From JAYFQF01 sp034927285 (lineage in GTDB: Bacteria > Bacillota > Peptococcia > DRI-13 > UBA5745): a stretch of 44,963 bases of DNA. The notes under the pieces are model-generated. The model did not search any database and had not been told where the DNA came from. It saw only the letters and a list, made by a program, of their open reading frames with translations. A program made the translations under genes and the position numbers. Positions 24,676 through 34,100 of the stretch are shown here, piece by piece (the first letter of the stretch is position 1; every line of letters starts with the position of its first letter). The stretch is from positions 1-44,963 of the forward strand of contig JAYFQF010000043.1 in assembly GCA_034927285.1 (NCBI GenBank), in the 5' to 3' direction.

Positions 24676-25635
24676 TTATGCCTGTGAAGCCGACGCCGGC
24701 TTGCCGTTTTTTTCCGTCAGGCTCCCCAGGCAGGCCTCATAGCCCTGGATCATGCTTTCAAAAATCTCCGCCAGGGGTCGGACGGCCTTCAGCTGTCCCG
24801 CCACCTGTCCCGCCATCAGAGAGCCGTTTTGGACGTCGCCGTCAAACACTGCCCGGCGCAGGGAACCCAAAGTGAATTTTTCCAGTTCCATTTTATCCGC
24901 TCCGGCTTTTTCCTGTTTTGCGTATTCCCGGGCCATGCGGTTTTTCAGTATCCGCACCGGCACGCCGATGGAACGGCCGGTGACGATGGTATCGTTATCG
25001 CCGGCTTTCAGCACGGCCTCTTTATAGTTTTCGTGGATAGGACATTCCTGGCTGACCAAAAGGCTGGTGCCCAGCTGCACGCCCACTGCCCCCAAGGCAA
25101 AGGCCGCAGCCAGCTGCCTGCCGTCGGCGATGCCCCCGGCGGCGATTACCGGCACCTTTACTGCGTCCACTACCTGAGGGACCAAGGCCATGGTGGTTAA
25201 TTCCCCGATATGGCCCCCGCTTTCCGTCCCTTCGGCGATCAGGGCGTCGGCGCCGGCGGCTTCCAGACGCCGGGCCAGGGCCACGCCGGGTACTACGGGA
25301 ATGACGAGAATCCCCGCCGATTTCCAGAGATCCATATACTTTCCCGGATTTCCGGCGCCGGTGGTGATTACTTTCACGCCGGCTTTGGCGGCGAGCCGGG
25401 CCAGGGCGTCGCAGTCCGGATTCATCAGCATGATATTTATGCCAAAGGGTTTGTCCGTAAGGCTGCGGCAAATTTCGATCTGTTCTTCAAGCTGCCGGTG
25501 ATCCATAGCGCCGGCGCCGATCAGCCCCAAAGCGCCGGCATTGGATACCGCGGCGGCAAAACGGCCGGTAGCGATATTGGCCATCCCCCCCTGGATAAAG
25601 GGATAGCGTATTCCCAGTAGTTCATTTAAACGCAT
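24676..25635 (-). CDS. fabK: Enoyl-ACP reductase II (FabK)
   Basis: 319 residues, the usual FabK length. FabK is an FMN- and NAD(P)H-dependent enoyl-ACP reductase that replaces FabI in many Clostridia and streptococci. The pattern is YPFIQGGMAN (13-20), ITTGAGNP near residue 90, the catalytic His in SGGHIGE (H142) and VIAAGGIADG near 172. No FabI or FabL is present in the window. AAAGGAG lies 8 bases upstream of the ATG. It sits between fabH and the larger paralogue at 23597-24664, the usual place of fabK. Confidence 0.92.
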   Translation of the reverse strand: MRLNELLGIRYPFIQGGMANIATGRFAAAVSNAGALGLIGAGAMDHRQLEEQIEICRSLTDKPFGINIMLMNPDCDALARLAAKAGVKVITTGAGNPGKYMDLWKSAGILVIPVVPGVALARRLEAAGADALIAEGTESGGHIGELTTMALVPQVVDAVKVPVIAAGGIADGRQLAAAFALGAVGVQLGTSLLVSQECPIHENYKEAVLKAGDNDTIVTGRSIGVPVRILKNRMAREYAKQEKAGADKMELEKFTLGSLRRAVFDGDVQNGSLMAGQVAGQLKAVRPLAEIFESMIQGYEACLGSLTEKNGKPASASQA

Positions 25636-25648
25636 AATTTGCTCCTTT

Positions 25649-26647
25649 TCACCATTCCAATAATGTGGCTCCCCAGGTCAGACCGGCCCCAAAGCCCACG
25701 CAAAGTAAAACCATGCCGGGCCTCAGCAGCCCTTTTTCCGCCATTTCGTCCAGGGCTATGGGAATACTGGCCGCCGAGGTATTGCCGTATTCCGCCACGT
25801 TGCAATAAAATTTCTCCGGCGGCGCCGCCAGCTTTTTTACCACATGGTCGATAATCCGCCGGTTCGCCTGATGACAAACCACATAGTCGATTTCCGCCAG
25901 GGTTAAACCGCAGGCCTCCAGAATTTGCCGGATGCAGCGGGGCACCACGTCCACGGCAAAACGGAAAACTTCTTTGCCCTGCATCTGGAGTTTGGGCTTT
26001 TCCTTTCCCACCCCGGGACAGGACAAAATCCCTTCGGTCCCCCTGCTGCCCAACAGGCAGCGGTATAAGCGTCCGGCGTCAAGGCTTACCACCGCCGCCG
26101 CCGCCCCGTCGCCGAAAAGGACGCAGGTGCCGCGATCGGTAAAATCCAAAAACCGGGAAATCTCCTCGCTGGCAATCACCAGGGCGAAAGGCCTGGGGAC
26201 CGCCCCGGCGGCAATCAGCAAAGACCTGGCGGTTTCCAGTGCGTATAGAAATCCGGTGCAGGCGGCGTTTAAGTCAAACGCCGGGATATCTTCCGGCAGC
26301 CCCAAAGCCTCCTGGACCAAACAGGCAGTGGAAGGAGTAGCGTATTCCGGCGTAAAGGTAGCCGCAAGGCAAAGGCCGATTTCTTCCGGATCCAGGCCCG
26401 AGCGGGCCAGGGCCTGCCGGCCGGCAGCTACGGCCAGACTCAGGCAGCTTTCTCCTTCACCGCAAAAATATCGGCTGCCGATGCCTGTTCGCTCTCTGAT
26501 CCACTGATCGCTGGTATCCACCTTACTGCTGAGTTGTTCGTTAGTAACGCTGTGCAGAGGCAGAGCCCGGCCGGTAGCCAGTATCCGTAAGCCCGGGCTT
26601 TGGATCCCGCCGCCGGCGGAAGTCTGCCCTTTGGCTCCTTCCCTCAT
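25649..26647 (-). CDS. fabH: 3-oxoacyl-ACP synthase III (FabH)
   Basis: 332 residues. FabH starts fatty acid synthesis by condensing acyl-CoA with malonyl-ACP. The catalytic Cys is in LNAACTGFLYAL, His in VCHQANRRI and Asn in GNTSAASIP, all intact. The protein begins with about 18 extra residues before the usual start, so an internal start near the ATG-rich region cannot be excluded. However, the ATG at 26647 overlaps the accA stop (ATGA) and has GGAGG 7 bases upstream. Confidence 0.95.
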   Translation of the reverse strand: MREGAKGQTSAGGGIQSPGLRILATGRALPLHSVTNEQLSSKVDTSDQWIRERTGIGSRYFCGEGESCLSLAVAAGRQALARSGLDPEEIGLCLAATFTPEYATPSTACLVQEALGLPEDIPAFDLNAACTGFLYALETARSLLIAAGAVPRPFALVIASEEISRFLDFTDRGTCVLFGDGAAAAVVSLDAGRLYRCLLGSRGTEGILSCPGVGKEKPKLQMQGKEVFRFAVDVVPRCIRQILEACGLTLAEIDYVVCHQANRRIIDHVVKKLAAPPEKFYCNVAEYGNTSAASIPIALDEMAEKGLLRPGMVLLCVGFGAGLTWGATLLEW

Positions 26648-27465
26648 CTTGCCGCCTCCTTAGGGGGCAGAGACCTGCGGTCTCCCATGGCCCGAAACTT
26701 TTCATAACGCTGCCGGGCCAAAACCCCGCCGCTCAGTTTTTCCAGTTCCTCTAAGCTGCCGGCCAGAAGGGCCTCCAAAGCGGCGAAAACCGGAGCGGGA
26801 TTGGCCTGGGCTCCGGCCTCCGGTTCCGGGACAATCCCGTCGATAACGCCCAGCGCCAGCAGGTCCTGGGCGGTAAGCCCCATCAGCTCCGCGGCCTCGG
26901 CGCTTTTTCCCGCGTCTTTCCAGAGGATGGCGGCAAAGCCTTCCGGCGACAAAATGGAATACACGGCGTTTTCCAGCATATAGACCCGGTTGGCTACGCC
27001 GATGGCCAAAGCGCCGCCGCTGCTGCCTTCCCCGGTAACGATGGTGATCACCGGCACTTCCAGCCGGCTCATGGCCGCCAGGTTGGCGGCAATAGCCTGG
27101 CTTTGGCCGTGGGCCTCGGCCTCAAGGCCCGGATAGGCCCCCGGCGTATCGATGAACGTGATCACCGGCCGATGGAATTTTTCCGCCTGCTTCATCAGGC
27201 GCAGGGTTTTCCGGTAGCCCTCGGGTCCCGGCATGCCAAAGTTAAAACGGAGGTTTTCTTCCAGATTCCGGCCCTTGCAGTGACCGATCAATGTTACGGG
27301 ACGGCCGTGAAAAAAAGCCAGGCCACCCAAAATGCTGGCGTCCTCCCGGCAAAGCCGGTCTCCTTTCAACTCCAAAAAGTCTTCAAACAACGCCGCCATA
27401 TATTCTCTTATCCCCGGCCGCTGGGGATGACGGGCCAGAGCGACCTTTTCCGCTGCCGTCAGCAT
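26644..27465 (-). CDS. accA: Acetyl-CoA carboxylase carboxyltransferase subunit alpha
   Basis: About 273 residues from the ATG at 27465, chosen because AGGAGGTAGGGCT, overlapping the accD stop, lies directly upstream. It lacks the longer N-terminal helix of the E. coli protein, as in many Clostridia. The carboxyltransferase core is clear: DRLCREDASILGG, NFGMPGPEGYRKTLRLM, FIDTPGAYPG and GEGSSGGALAIGV. With AccD it transfers the carboxyl group from biotin to acetyl-CoA to make malonyl-CoA. It overlaps fabH by 4 bases. Confidence 0.95.
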   Translation of the reverse strand: MLTAAEKVALARHPQRPGIREYMAALFEDFLELKGDRLCREDASILGGLAFFHGRPVTLIGHCKGRNLEENLRFNFGMPGPEGYRKTLRLMKQAEKFHRPVITFIDTPGAYPGLEAEAHGQSQAIAANLAAMSRLEVPVITIVTGEGSSGGALAIGVANRVYMLENAVYSILSPEGFAAILWKDAGKSAEAAELMGLTAQDLLALGVIDGIVPEPEAGAQANPAPVFAALEALLAGSLEELEKLSGGVLARQRYEKFRAMGDRRSLPPKEAAR

Positions 27466-27469
27466 AGCC

Positions 27470-28342
27470 CTACCTCCTTTTTTCATGCAGCCGCAGGATC
27501 AGGGACAGCGTCCTGCGCATCTCTCCTCTTGGTACGATCCGGTCCACAAAGCCGTGTCCTTCCAGATATTCGGCCCGTTGAAAGCCTTCCGGCAATTCCT
27601 GGCCGATGGTCTGGCGGATCACCCGGGGACCGGCAAAGCCGATCAGGGCTCCCGGCTCCGCCAGGGTAATGTCGCCCAAGCTGGCAAAGCTGGCGCTGAC
27701 GCCGCCGGTGGTGGGGTCGGTCAGATAAGAAATGAACAAACCCCCGCTTTCGGAAAAACGGGCCAGCGCCGCGCTGGTCTTCGCCATCTGCATCAGGGAA
27801 CAGATCCCTTCCTGCATCCGGGCGCCGCCGCTGGCGCTGAAGATAATCAGGGGAAGCTTTTTTCTCTGGGCATATTCCACGGCCCGGGTGATCTTCTCTC
27901 CCACTGCCGCGCCCATGCTGCCCATCATAAAGCGGCCGTCCAGTACCGCCGCTGCCACCCTGCGTTTATCAATGGTCCCAAGGGCAGTCACCGCCGCTTC
28001 GGTCAACCCCGTCTTTTGGCGCTGAGCCTCAAGCTTTTCCGGATAGCCAGGAAAATTCAAAGGATTTCTGCCCTTTAAGCCCGCGTCCAGTTCCCGCCGG
28101 CTGCCGGGATCAAAAATCATTTCCAGCCGCCTGCCGGCCCATACCGGATGATGATAGCCGCAGGCAGGGCAGACCAACAGGTTCCGGTCAAGCTCCGCCA
28201 CAGGGACTTGTTTGCCGCAGCCCGGGCATTCCGCCGCCGGGGGGGCAGGAGCCGGAAAAACCCCGTTTTTGCCAAAGCCGGCCTTTCTGAGCATTTGCAA
28301 AGAAAAAAGCTTTTCCCTGCGCTCAGTGAAAAAATCCTTCAT
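27470..28342 (-). CDS. accD: Acetyl-CoA carboxylase carboxyltransferase subunit beta
   Basis: 290 residues. A four-Cys zinc ribbon lies in the N-terminal part (CPGCGK near 40 and CPACGYH near 58). The crotonase-like carboxyltransferase domain follows with SASGGARMQEG and PTTGGVSASFASLGD. It pairs with AccA. The ATG overlaps the accC stop (ATGA). The stop is 4 bases before the accA start, so the pair is made in a coupled way. Confidence 0.96.
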   Translation of the reverse strand: MKDFFTERREKLFSLQMLRKAGFGKNGVFPAPAPPAAECPGCGKQVPVAELDRNLLVCPACGYHHPVWAGRRLEMIFDPGSRRELDAGLKGRNPLNFPGYPEKLEAQRQKTGLTEAAVTALGTIDKRRVAAAVLDGRFMMGSMGAAVGEKITRAVEYAQRKKLPLIIFSASGGARMQEGICSLMQMAKTSAALARFSESGGLFISYLTDPTTGGVSASFASLGDITLAEPGALIGFAGPRVIRQTIGQELPEGFQRAEYLEGHGFVDRIVPRGEMRRTLSLILRLHEKRR

Positions 28343-29730
28343 GCCGTGGATTCACCTGCCTTTTTGGTTTCCTTCTCCCAGTGCAGCAGCTCTTCCAGGT
28401 GCCTTTCTATAAACGACGTGGTATATGTGCCTTTTAAAAACTCCGGGTGATACAAAATCAGGTGAGACAGATCCCCGTTGGTCCGGATTCCTTCAATCAA
28501 AAGCTCTTCCAAAGCCCGCCGCATCCGCCGGATCGCCTCCAGCCGGCCCGGCGCCCAGGCGATAACCTTGGCCACCAGGGAATCGTAGTAGGTACTGGTT
28601 TCATACCCCGAATATAAAGCGGTGTCCACCCGCAGACCACAGCCTCCCGGCAGATGCATAAAGCCGATTTTCCCCGGTGAGGGCCGGAAGCCGGCGCCGG
28701 GATCTTCCGCATTGATCCGACACTCGATGGCATGGCCCCGGCACCGGACCTCTTCCTGGGCCAGGGAAAGGGGCAGGCCCGCCGCGATACGGATCTGCTC
28801 CCGCACCAGGTCCACGCCGGTCAGCATTTCTGTCACTCCGTGCTCCACCTGTATCCGGGTATTCATTTCAATGAAATAAAACTTGCTCTCCTCATCCAAC
28901 ACAAATTCCACGGTGCCGGCATTGACGTATCCGCAAGACCGGGCCGCGGCCACCGCCGCCTGCCCCATCCTTTGCCGGAGACTGTCGTCCAGGGCTTTGG
29001 AAGGCGATTCTTCCAGCATTTTTTGATTCCTGCGCTGGATGGAGCAGTCCCGTTCACCCAGTTGGATGACCCTGCCCTGTTGATCCGCCAGGATCTGAAA
29101 CTCAATATGCTTGGGGTTTTCGATCAGCTTTTCCAGATACACTTCATCATTGCCGAAGCAGGCGGCGGCTTCGGCTTTGGCGGCCCTGAAAGCCGGGATC
29201 AGCTCCTCCGGGCCAAAGACTCTCCGCATGCCCCGGCCGCCGCCGCCGGCAGAAGCTTTGATTAAAAGAGGAAAGCCGATACCGCCGGCGATTTCCGCCG
29301 CTTCTTCCGGAGTAGCCACAGGCCCCCGGGAGCCTGGGACCACCGGTACGCCGGCTTGCTGCATCAGCTTTCTGGCCGCCGCTTTATTGCCCATCTTTTC
29401 GATTACCTCCGGCGGCGGCCCGATGAAGGTGACGCCGAACTTGCCGCACATGCCTGCAAATTCGCTGTTTTCCGCCAGAAAACCGAAGCCGGGGTGAATG
29501 GCGTCGCAGCCGGCGGCCAAGGCCGCGGCAAGGATATTTCGCATATTGAGATAGCTTTCTCCCGCTTTGGCCGGCCCGACACAGACGGCCCGGGTAGCCA
29601 GCTGGACATGCAGAGCTTCCGCGTCGGCGGTGGAATAAACCGCTACGGTTTCGATTTCCATTTCCCGGCAGCAACGGATGACCCGCAGGGCGATCTCTCC
29701 CCGGTTGGCGATCAGGATACGCTTAAACAT
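28339..29730 (-). CDS. accC: Biotin carboxylase subunit of acetyl-CoA carboxylase
   Basis: 463 residues, ATP-grasp enzyme that carboxylates biotin on AccB. It has ILIANRGEIALRVIR at the N-terminus, the Gly-rich ATP loop KASAGGGGRGMR near residue 160, the EMNTRIQVEHGVTE catalytic stretch near 288 and a biotin carboxylase C-terminal domain. In most homologues the catalytic stretch reads QVEHPVTE; here Pro is replaced by Gly, a small deviation. It overlaps accB by 8 bases and accD by 4. A slightly long C-terminal tail rich in Glu and Lys is present. Confidence 0.96.
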   Translation of the reverse strand: MFKRILIANRGEIALRVIRCCREMEIETVAVYSTADAEALHVQLATRAVCVGPAKAGESYLNMRNILAAALAAGCDAIHPGFGFLAENSEFAGMCGKFGVTFIGPPPEVIEKMGNKAAARKLMQQAGVPVVPGSRGPVATPEEAAEIAGGIGFPLLIKASAGGGGRGMRRVFGPEELIPAFRAAKAEAAACFGNDEVYLEKLIENPKHIEFQILADQQGRVIQLGERDCSIQRRNQKMLEESPSKALDDSLRQRMGQAAVAAARSCGYVNAGTVEFVLDEESKFYFIEMNTRIQVEHGVTEMLTGVDLVREQIRIAAGLPLSLAQEEVRCRGHAIECRINAEDPGAGFRPSPGKIGFMHLPGGCGLRVDTALYSGYETSTYYDSLVAKVIAWAPGRLEAIRRMRRALEELLIEGIRTNGDLSHLILYHPEFLKGTYTTSFIERHLEELLHWEKETKKAGESTA

Positions 29731-30274
29731 CGGTATTTCTCCTCAATCCAAACAGAGGCTGGTCAAAGCTTACCAAACTCCCGTCGACAGCCAGGACTTC
29801 GGTAATCACGCCCTCTGCCGGCGCCGGGATCTCGTTGATGATTTTCATGGCTTCGATCAGGCAGAGAATCTGCCCTTTCTTCACCGCTTGGCCGGCCCGG
29901 ACAAAAGGCTGGGCCTCCGGCGTCGCAGCCTGATAGTAGGTGCCCACAAGGGGCGATTTTACCAAAAGCTCCGCCGGGTCCCGGAAGCTTTCTTTTGCCG
30001 GCTGGTTTTCTTTCCCGATATTTTCCTCCGCCGGACGGTTTTTTTTCCCGGCGCCTTCCCCTGCCGTCTGCTTTTTTTTGCCGGCAATTTCCTCTGCACG
30101 GACCGGTTCTGCCGCCAACCCCGGCCTGGAATTTTCCGCTGCCGCCGTCCGGCTGATGAACTCGCCAGGTCCTTTATCCAGTTTAAGGCTGCCGCCCTGC
30201 CACTCCAGTTCCAGGCGGTTTATCCTGCTTTCCGATAATTTATCCATCAATTTAAAAATATCCTGAATATCCAT
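29723..30274 (-). CDS. accB: Biotin carboxyl carrier protein
   Basis: 183 residues. The C-terminal biotinyl domain carries the biotinylation motif EAMKIINE (Lys near residue 143) within the usual hammerhead fold. The N-terminal 30 residues fit the BCCP start (DIQDIFKLMDKLSESRINRLEL). The middle, residues about 50-100, is a Lys/Glu/Ala-rich linker containing several near-copies of the word AGKK/ENIGKENQPA, longer than the usual Pro/Ala hinge. GGGAGGTGAAGC precedes the ATG. It follows acpP after a 120-base gap with a hairpin and a direct repeat. Confidence 0.95.
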   Translation of the reverse strand: MDIQDIFKLMDKLSESRINRLELEWQGGSLKLDKGPGEFISRTAAAENSRPGLAAEPVRAEEIAGKKKQTAGEGAGKKNRPAEENIGKENQPAKESFRDPAELLVKSPLVGTYYQAATPEAQPFVRAGQAVKKGQILCLIEAMKIINEIPAPAEGVITEVLAVDGSLVSFDQPLFGLRRNTDV

Positions 30275-30292
30275 GCTTCACCTCCCGAAAGG

Positions 30293-30323
30293 AAAAAGAG
30301 CCGGTTCTGCCGTCAAGACCGGC
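30293..30323 (-). terminator. Weak hairpin-plus-T attenuator between acpP and accB
   Basis: On the minus strand, GCCGGT / ACCGGC arms around a 12-base loop are followed by TCTTTTTCC. The stem is only 6 bp. Partial termination here would make acpP mRNA more abundant than the rest of the operon, which suits the high need for ACP. Confidence 0.5.
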
Positions 30324-30330
30324 CCGGGAT

Positions 30331-30401
30331 TTTTTTACTGACGCCAGCCCGAGCCGGCTACCTGGGTTTTTTACTGCCGTAGCCCCCGAGCCGGCTACCT
30401 G
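30331..30401. repeat. Direct repeat duplicating the 3' end of acpP
   Basis: Two copies of a roughly 35-base unit (30331-30364 and 30367-30401) each begin TTTTTTACTG and end GAGCCGGCTACCTG. The second includes the acpP stop codon and last codons; the first is an untranslated copy just downstream of acpP. It looks like a local slippage duplication. Confidence 0.75.
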
Positions 30402-30625
30402 CTGTTTGTCTCCAGATAGGCGACGATATCGCCTACAGTAGTCATTTTGGCCAGTTCTTCATCAGGGATCGCTACTTCAAAAGCTTCCTCCAAAGCCATG
30501 TTCAGTTCCACCGCGTCCAGGGAATCGGCCCCCAGATCCTCGGTAAGACTGGCTTCCCTGGTGATGGAGGCGGCGTCGCAGCTTAATGTGTCCAGGATAA
30601 TGGATTTCACTTTTTCAAAAATCAT
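30395..30625 (-). CDS. acpP: Acyl carrier protein
   Basis: 76 residues, acidic, full length. The phosphopantetheine attachment Ser is S35 in DLGADSLDAVELN. It carries all intermediates of fatty acid synthesis and is the first gene of the operon, 105 bases after a perfect sigma-A -10 box. GAAGGAGAGAAAAAC precedes the ATG. Its leader contains the palindrome likely bound by the operon repressor. Confidence 0.98.
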   Translation of the reverse strand: MIFEKVKSIILDTLSCDAASITREASLTEDLGADSLDAVELNMALEEAFEVAIPDEELAKMTTVGDIVAYLETNSR

Positions 30626-30703
30626 GTTTTTCTCTCCTTCAGCTTTTTATTTTGCCGCGCTTTATCCGCCGGCAAATATTTTGTTCAACCTATTTAGTTA
30701 AAT

Positions 30704-30719
30704 TAATTTAATTAAATTA
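30704..30719. promoter_or_regulatory. Operator candidate of the fatty-acid operon
   Basis: TAATTTAATTAAATTA, a perfect 16-bp palindrome, starts 11 bases after the -10 box, around +4 to +20. Its TTTAATTAAA core resembles the TTTGA-N-TCAAA style of FabT sites. It is the natural target for the MarR-family protein encoded at the operon's end. Being AT-rich, chance palindromy cannot be excluded. Confidence 0.55.
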
Positions 30720-30729
30720 TTCGAAACAA

Positions 30730-30758
30730 ATTATAATAGCCGAGCAAATTAATGTCAA
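30730..30758 (-). promoter_or_regulatory. Perfect-consensus promoter of the acpP-acc-fab operon
   Basis: TTGACA (30753-30758), 17 bases, TATAAT (30730-30735) on the minus strand. A full-consensus promoter is expected to be very strong and therefore to need a repressor. Confidence 0.93.
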
Positions 30759-30774
30759 GAAAAAAACTCGCCGA

Positions 30775-31056
30775 TTTTGGTTAGTCTGTGATAATGTCGC
30801 CCTGTAGAGCAACCGGAGAAAATGTCCTCGATATTGCTTGCACCTACAGAAATAACAAAAGGGCGTCCCTTTTCATGGAACGTCCTTAAAAAATGTCATC
30901 ATTTTAATGGGTTTGCCGCTATTAAAGGATAATGATCATCTTGTCATCCCAAAAGTATATCACCGGAAAAAAGATATTGACGATGCCCTTGCGGTTTTTC
31001 TTGTCATTGACCTTGCACTTTTTAGCGATATTATTTCAAATAAATAAAGGGATTCA
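30775..31056. other. Gene-free stretch, possible relic of an insertion sequence
   Basis: No gene is supported. AATGTC recurs at 30793, 30821 and 30892, each within a related word (such as AAAATGTC followed by C). An imperfect hairpin (AAGGACGTTCC with GGGACGCCCTT) lies at 30859-30887. Repeated AATGTC words are reminiscent of terminal repeats of some transposons, but no transposase fragment is visible. Confidence 0.35.
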
Positions 31057-31100
31057 GAAAAAGCGAACCGGTATCTGCTTTTCCGTTTGCAGATACCGGT
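31057..31100 (-). terminator. Intrinsic terminator of the SLH surface-protein gene
   Basis: A perfect 12-bp stem ACCGGTATCTGC / GCAGATACCGGT with a 10-base loop is followed on the minus strand by TCGCTTTTTC, 55 bases after the stop. Confidence 0.85.
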
Positions 31101-31154
31101 CTGTTTTGCAAAGACTGGCGGGTATGTGAAGCTTCGCGCCCCTGATTGCCCGTA

Positions 31155-34100
31155 TTAGATCAGCCCTGATTTTTGCAGTAACCGCTGAACCATAACTGCG
31201 ACCTCGGCTCGGGTGATGTAATCCTTCGGTGATATCATCGCATTACCTGTGCCGGAGGTAATTCCGGTTTTGAGGCAGGCCGCGATGCAATCTTTCGCAT
31301 AATCCGAGACGAATGCCCCGTCTGTGTAAGCTCCAAGCAGCGCACTGATATCGTTGCCGGTCAAACTGATTGTGAGGCCGGTTATTTTCATCGCTCTGGC
31401 TATCATCACCATGGCCTGCTGGCGGGTGATCGTGTCGTTCGGGCCAAAGTTTCCGTTGTTGTATCCGTTTATGATTTCGTAGACGGAAGCCGTTTCAATG
31501 TATCCGCAGTACCAGTCCGACGACTTCACATCGCCAAATGGATTTTCTCCCATTCCGGATTCAAGTCCCAGCGCCCTTACAATGATAGCTGCAAACTCGG
31601 CGCGGGTGATATTCCTGTCCGATGCGTAGTTTTTCTCATCGACGCCGTTTACAACCATTCTCGATCCCATATCGTTAATGGCATCTTTTGCCCAGTGGTT
31701 TGTCACGTCGACAAATTCAACGGGGTGCCAGACGACTGCGTAGGTGCTGTTGGTTAGGCTATTGATCACCGCATAGTATTTTCCGTCGATGACCGTGACA
31801 CGGGTCGGTACATGATGCGTGGTGCCATCCGGTTTAACCACCACTCCGGTGGTAATTTTCGAGGGATCGACGCCCTCGGGGATGGCTATCGTTCTTTCAA
31901 CATAAGAGTTGAAGTTGCTTACATCAACCGTTGTTCCGTTATACGAGCAGCTTATCGTGAAGTCTACCGCGGGTACGACAAGCGTAAATCCACCGTCCTC
32001 AGCCGCGTTTTCAACCACCGTCACCGTATCTTCGGACGGTTCGGCTATGCTTACAGTTACTTCGATGTCGGCCAGAGTAACATTTTCTCCAAACCGCTCC
32101 GATACGGCATTGATGTTGATTTCAGCCGCAGGCAGTGTGTAAGTCGCGATTTCAGTCTGGATAACGAAGGTCGCGCCGTTTTCCTCCATGGAATCCACCA
32201 TATCGCCGGTGAGCACGCCCGCCGCGATGTCCGAACCCGTTGTCACGGGGATGGTAACCGTCGCGCCGGTACCCTTGGATTTAAGGATAGTATTGAGCTT
32301 GTCGGTATCGACCGTTACTGTCGTCACGGTCTGTCCGCTGGTTTTTGTGCTGCTTGCCGAGGTTCCGGCCGACTGAGGCTCTCCGTTCACTTCGACCACT
32401 GCAGTGCTTTGGGGCGTTGTCGGAGTGGACGGTCCGTCGTCGCTTGAGGCAGCATACGGTGTTATTGCAGCTGATGCTGCAGAAGCTGCACCCGTGCCTG
32501 CGCTGTTAGTTGCGCTTACTGTAAAGGTATAAGCTGTCCCGTTGGTCAGCCCCGTTACCGTGATTGGGCTTGCGGTACCTGTTGCGGTTATCCCTCCCGG
32601 GCTTGAGGTAACTGTATATCCAGTTATCTTAGCTCCACCGTTTGACGTCGGCGGCGTAAAGCTAACGGTTGCCTGCTCGTTTGCTGCCGTCGCCGTAACG
32701 CTTGCCGGTGCACCGGGAGCAGCAGGCATTGCAATCGTATAATTGGCTGAAACAGCAGTGCCAGTGCCGTTATTTCCTGCCGTGTCGATTGCCCCTGTTA
32801 AGTCCACAGCAATTGAATTGGTATCGTCATCTATATTATTTGCAGTGAACGTAGCCGTAAATGTTATGCCTCCGTCTGATGAATTGACGGCGGATAAAGA
32901 ACCGTTAGAGGCGGTAAGGTCAGCGTTGGTAAAATTCGTTACTGCCTTTGAAAATGTAATGGTTACCGAGGCTTCATCACCAGCCATTAAGTCGGTATCA
33001 GCCATCACAATCGTAGCTGTCGGTCGAGTTGCATCAATGGTAATCGACAGGCCGGTCGAAGCGGCGCTTGTATTACCTGCAATATCTGTTGTCTTTGCCG
33101 TAATGGTATGGGTTCCGTCGGCCAGCGCGGATGCCGTGATGCTCCAGTCGCCGCCGGTGGCTGTGGCGGTGCCGAGCACTGTGATACCGTCGGTGTCGTA
33201 CAGCGTTACCGTGCTGTTCGCTTCCGCCGTGCCGGTGAGGGTCGGGGTGGTATCATTTGTGATATTGTCCGTACCGGACGTACCCATATCCGAGGCCGTA
33301 GCCAGGTCCGGCACCGAAGGAACCGGGGGAACAACACCGTCCACATAAACGAAGGCGGTGCTTCCGACGCTGTTAAGTGTCAGGGAAGCTGCATTGCCCG
33401 CGGCGTCGTTTATCGTACCGCCGTTCAGGCTCAGGGCGTCTACCGTGATACCGTCTTTATCGTTTTGGCCTGTGCCAACTGTATAGACAAACTTTAGGTC
33501 TGCTCTGCCGCTGCCCTCCGAATAAACTGCATAAAGTGTGGTGCTGCCGACGACGAGCGCGATACGCGGCGTGCCGTTCACCGTTACATTATCGTCAAAG
33601 TTAACGCTGAATTCAAGATTTTCTCCGGCTATATATGTGCGGTTACCCGGAACTGCAACGGAGGATACTGTAGGGCACCTTGTGTCAATCGCGTAAGTAT
33701 TCGAGTCAACGGTGCCAGCGCCGGTGTTTCCCGCTGCGTCTGTTACCCTTGTATTATCCAGAGCAATCACATTTGTGGCGGCTTCGATATCAGCCGTGGG
33801 CGTGAATGTCGCCGTATAAGTTGAGCCACCGTCCGCTGAACTGACCGCACTCAAAAAACCGTTGGCGACGGTCAGTTCGGCATTGGTAAAGCCGATTACC
33901 GCCTCCGAGAAAGTAATGGTTACCAGGGACGTTTCCCCGGCTTTCAAAGCGGTATCCGCCACCACGATACTTGCGGTCGGCACCGTCGTATCAACCACAA
34001 TTGCTTTGTTGCCCGCCAGCGAGCTGCCGGAGCCCGGAGCGGGAAGGACAAGGCTCGCATCAAGTCCGCCGTTTGTGACAGTGCCTCCGTTCAGAGTAAG

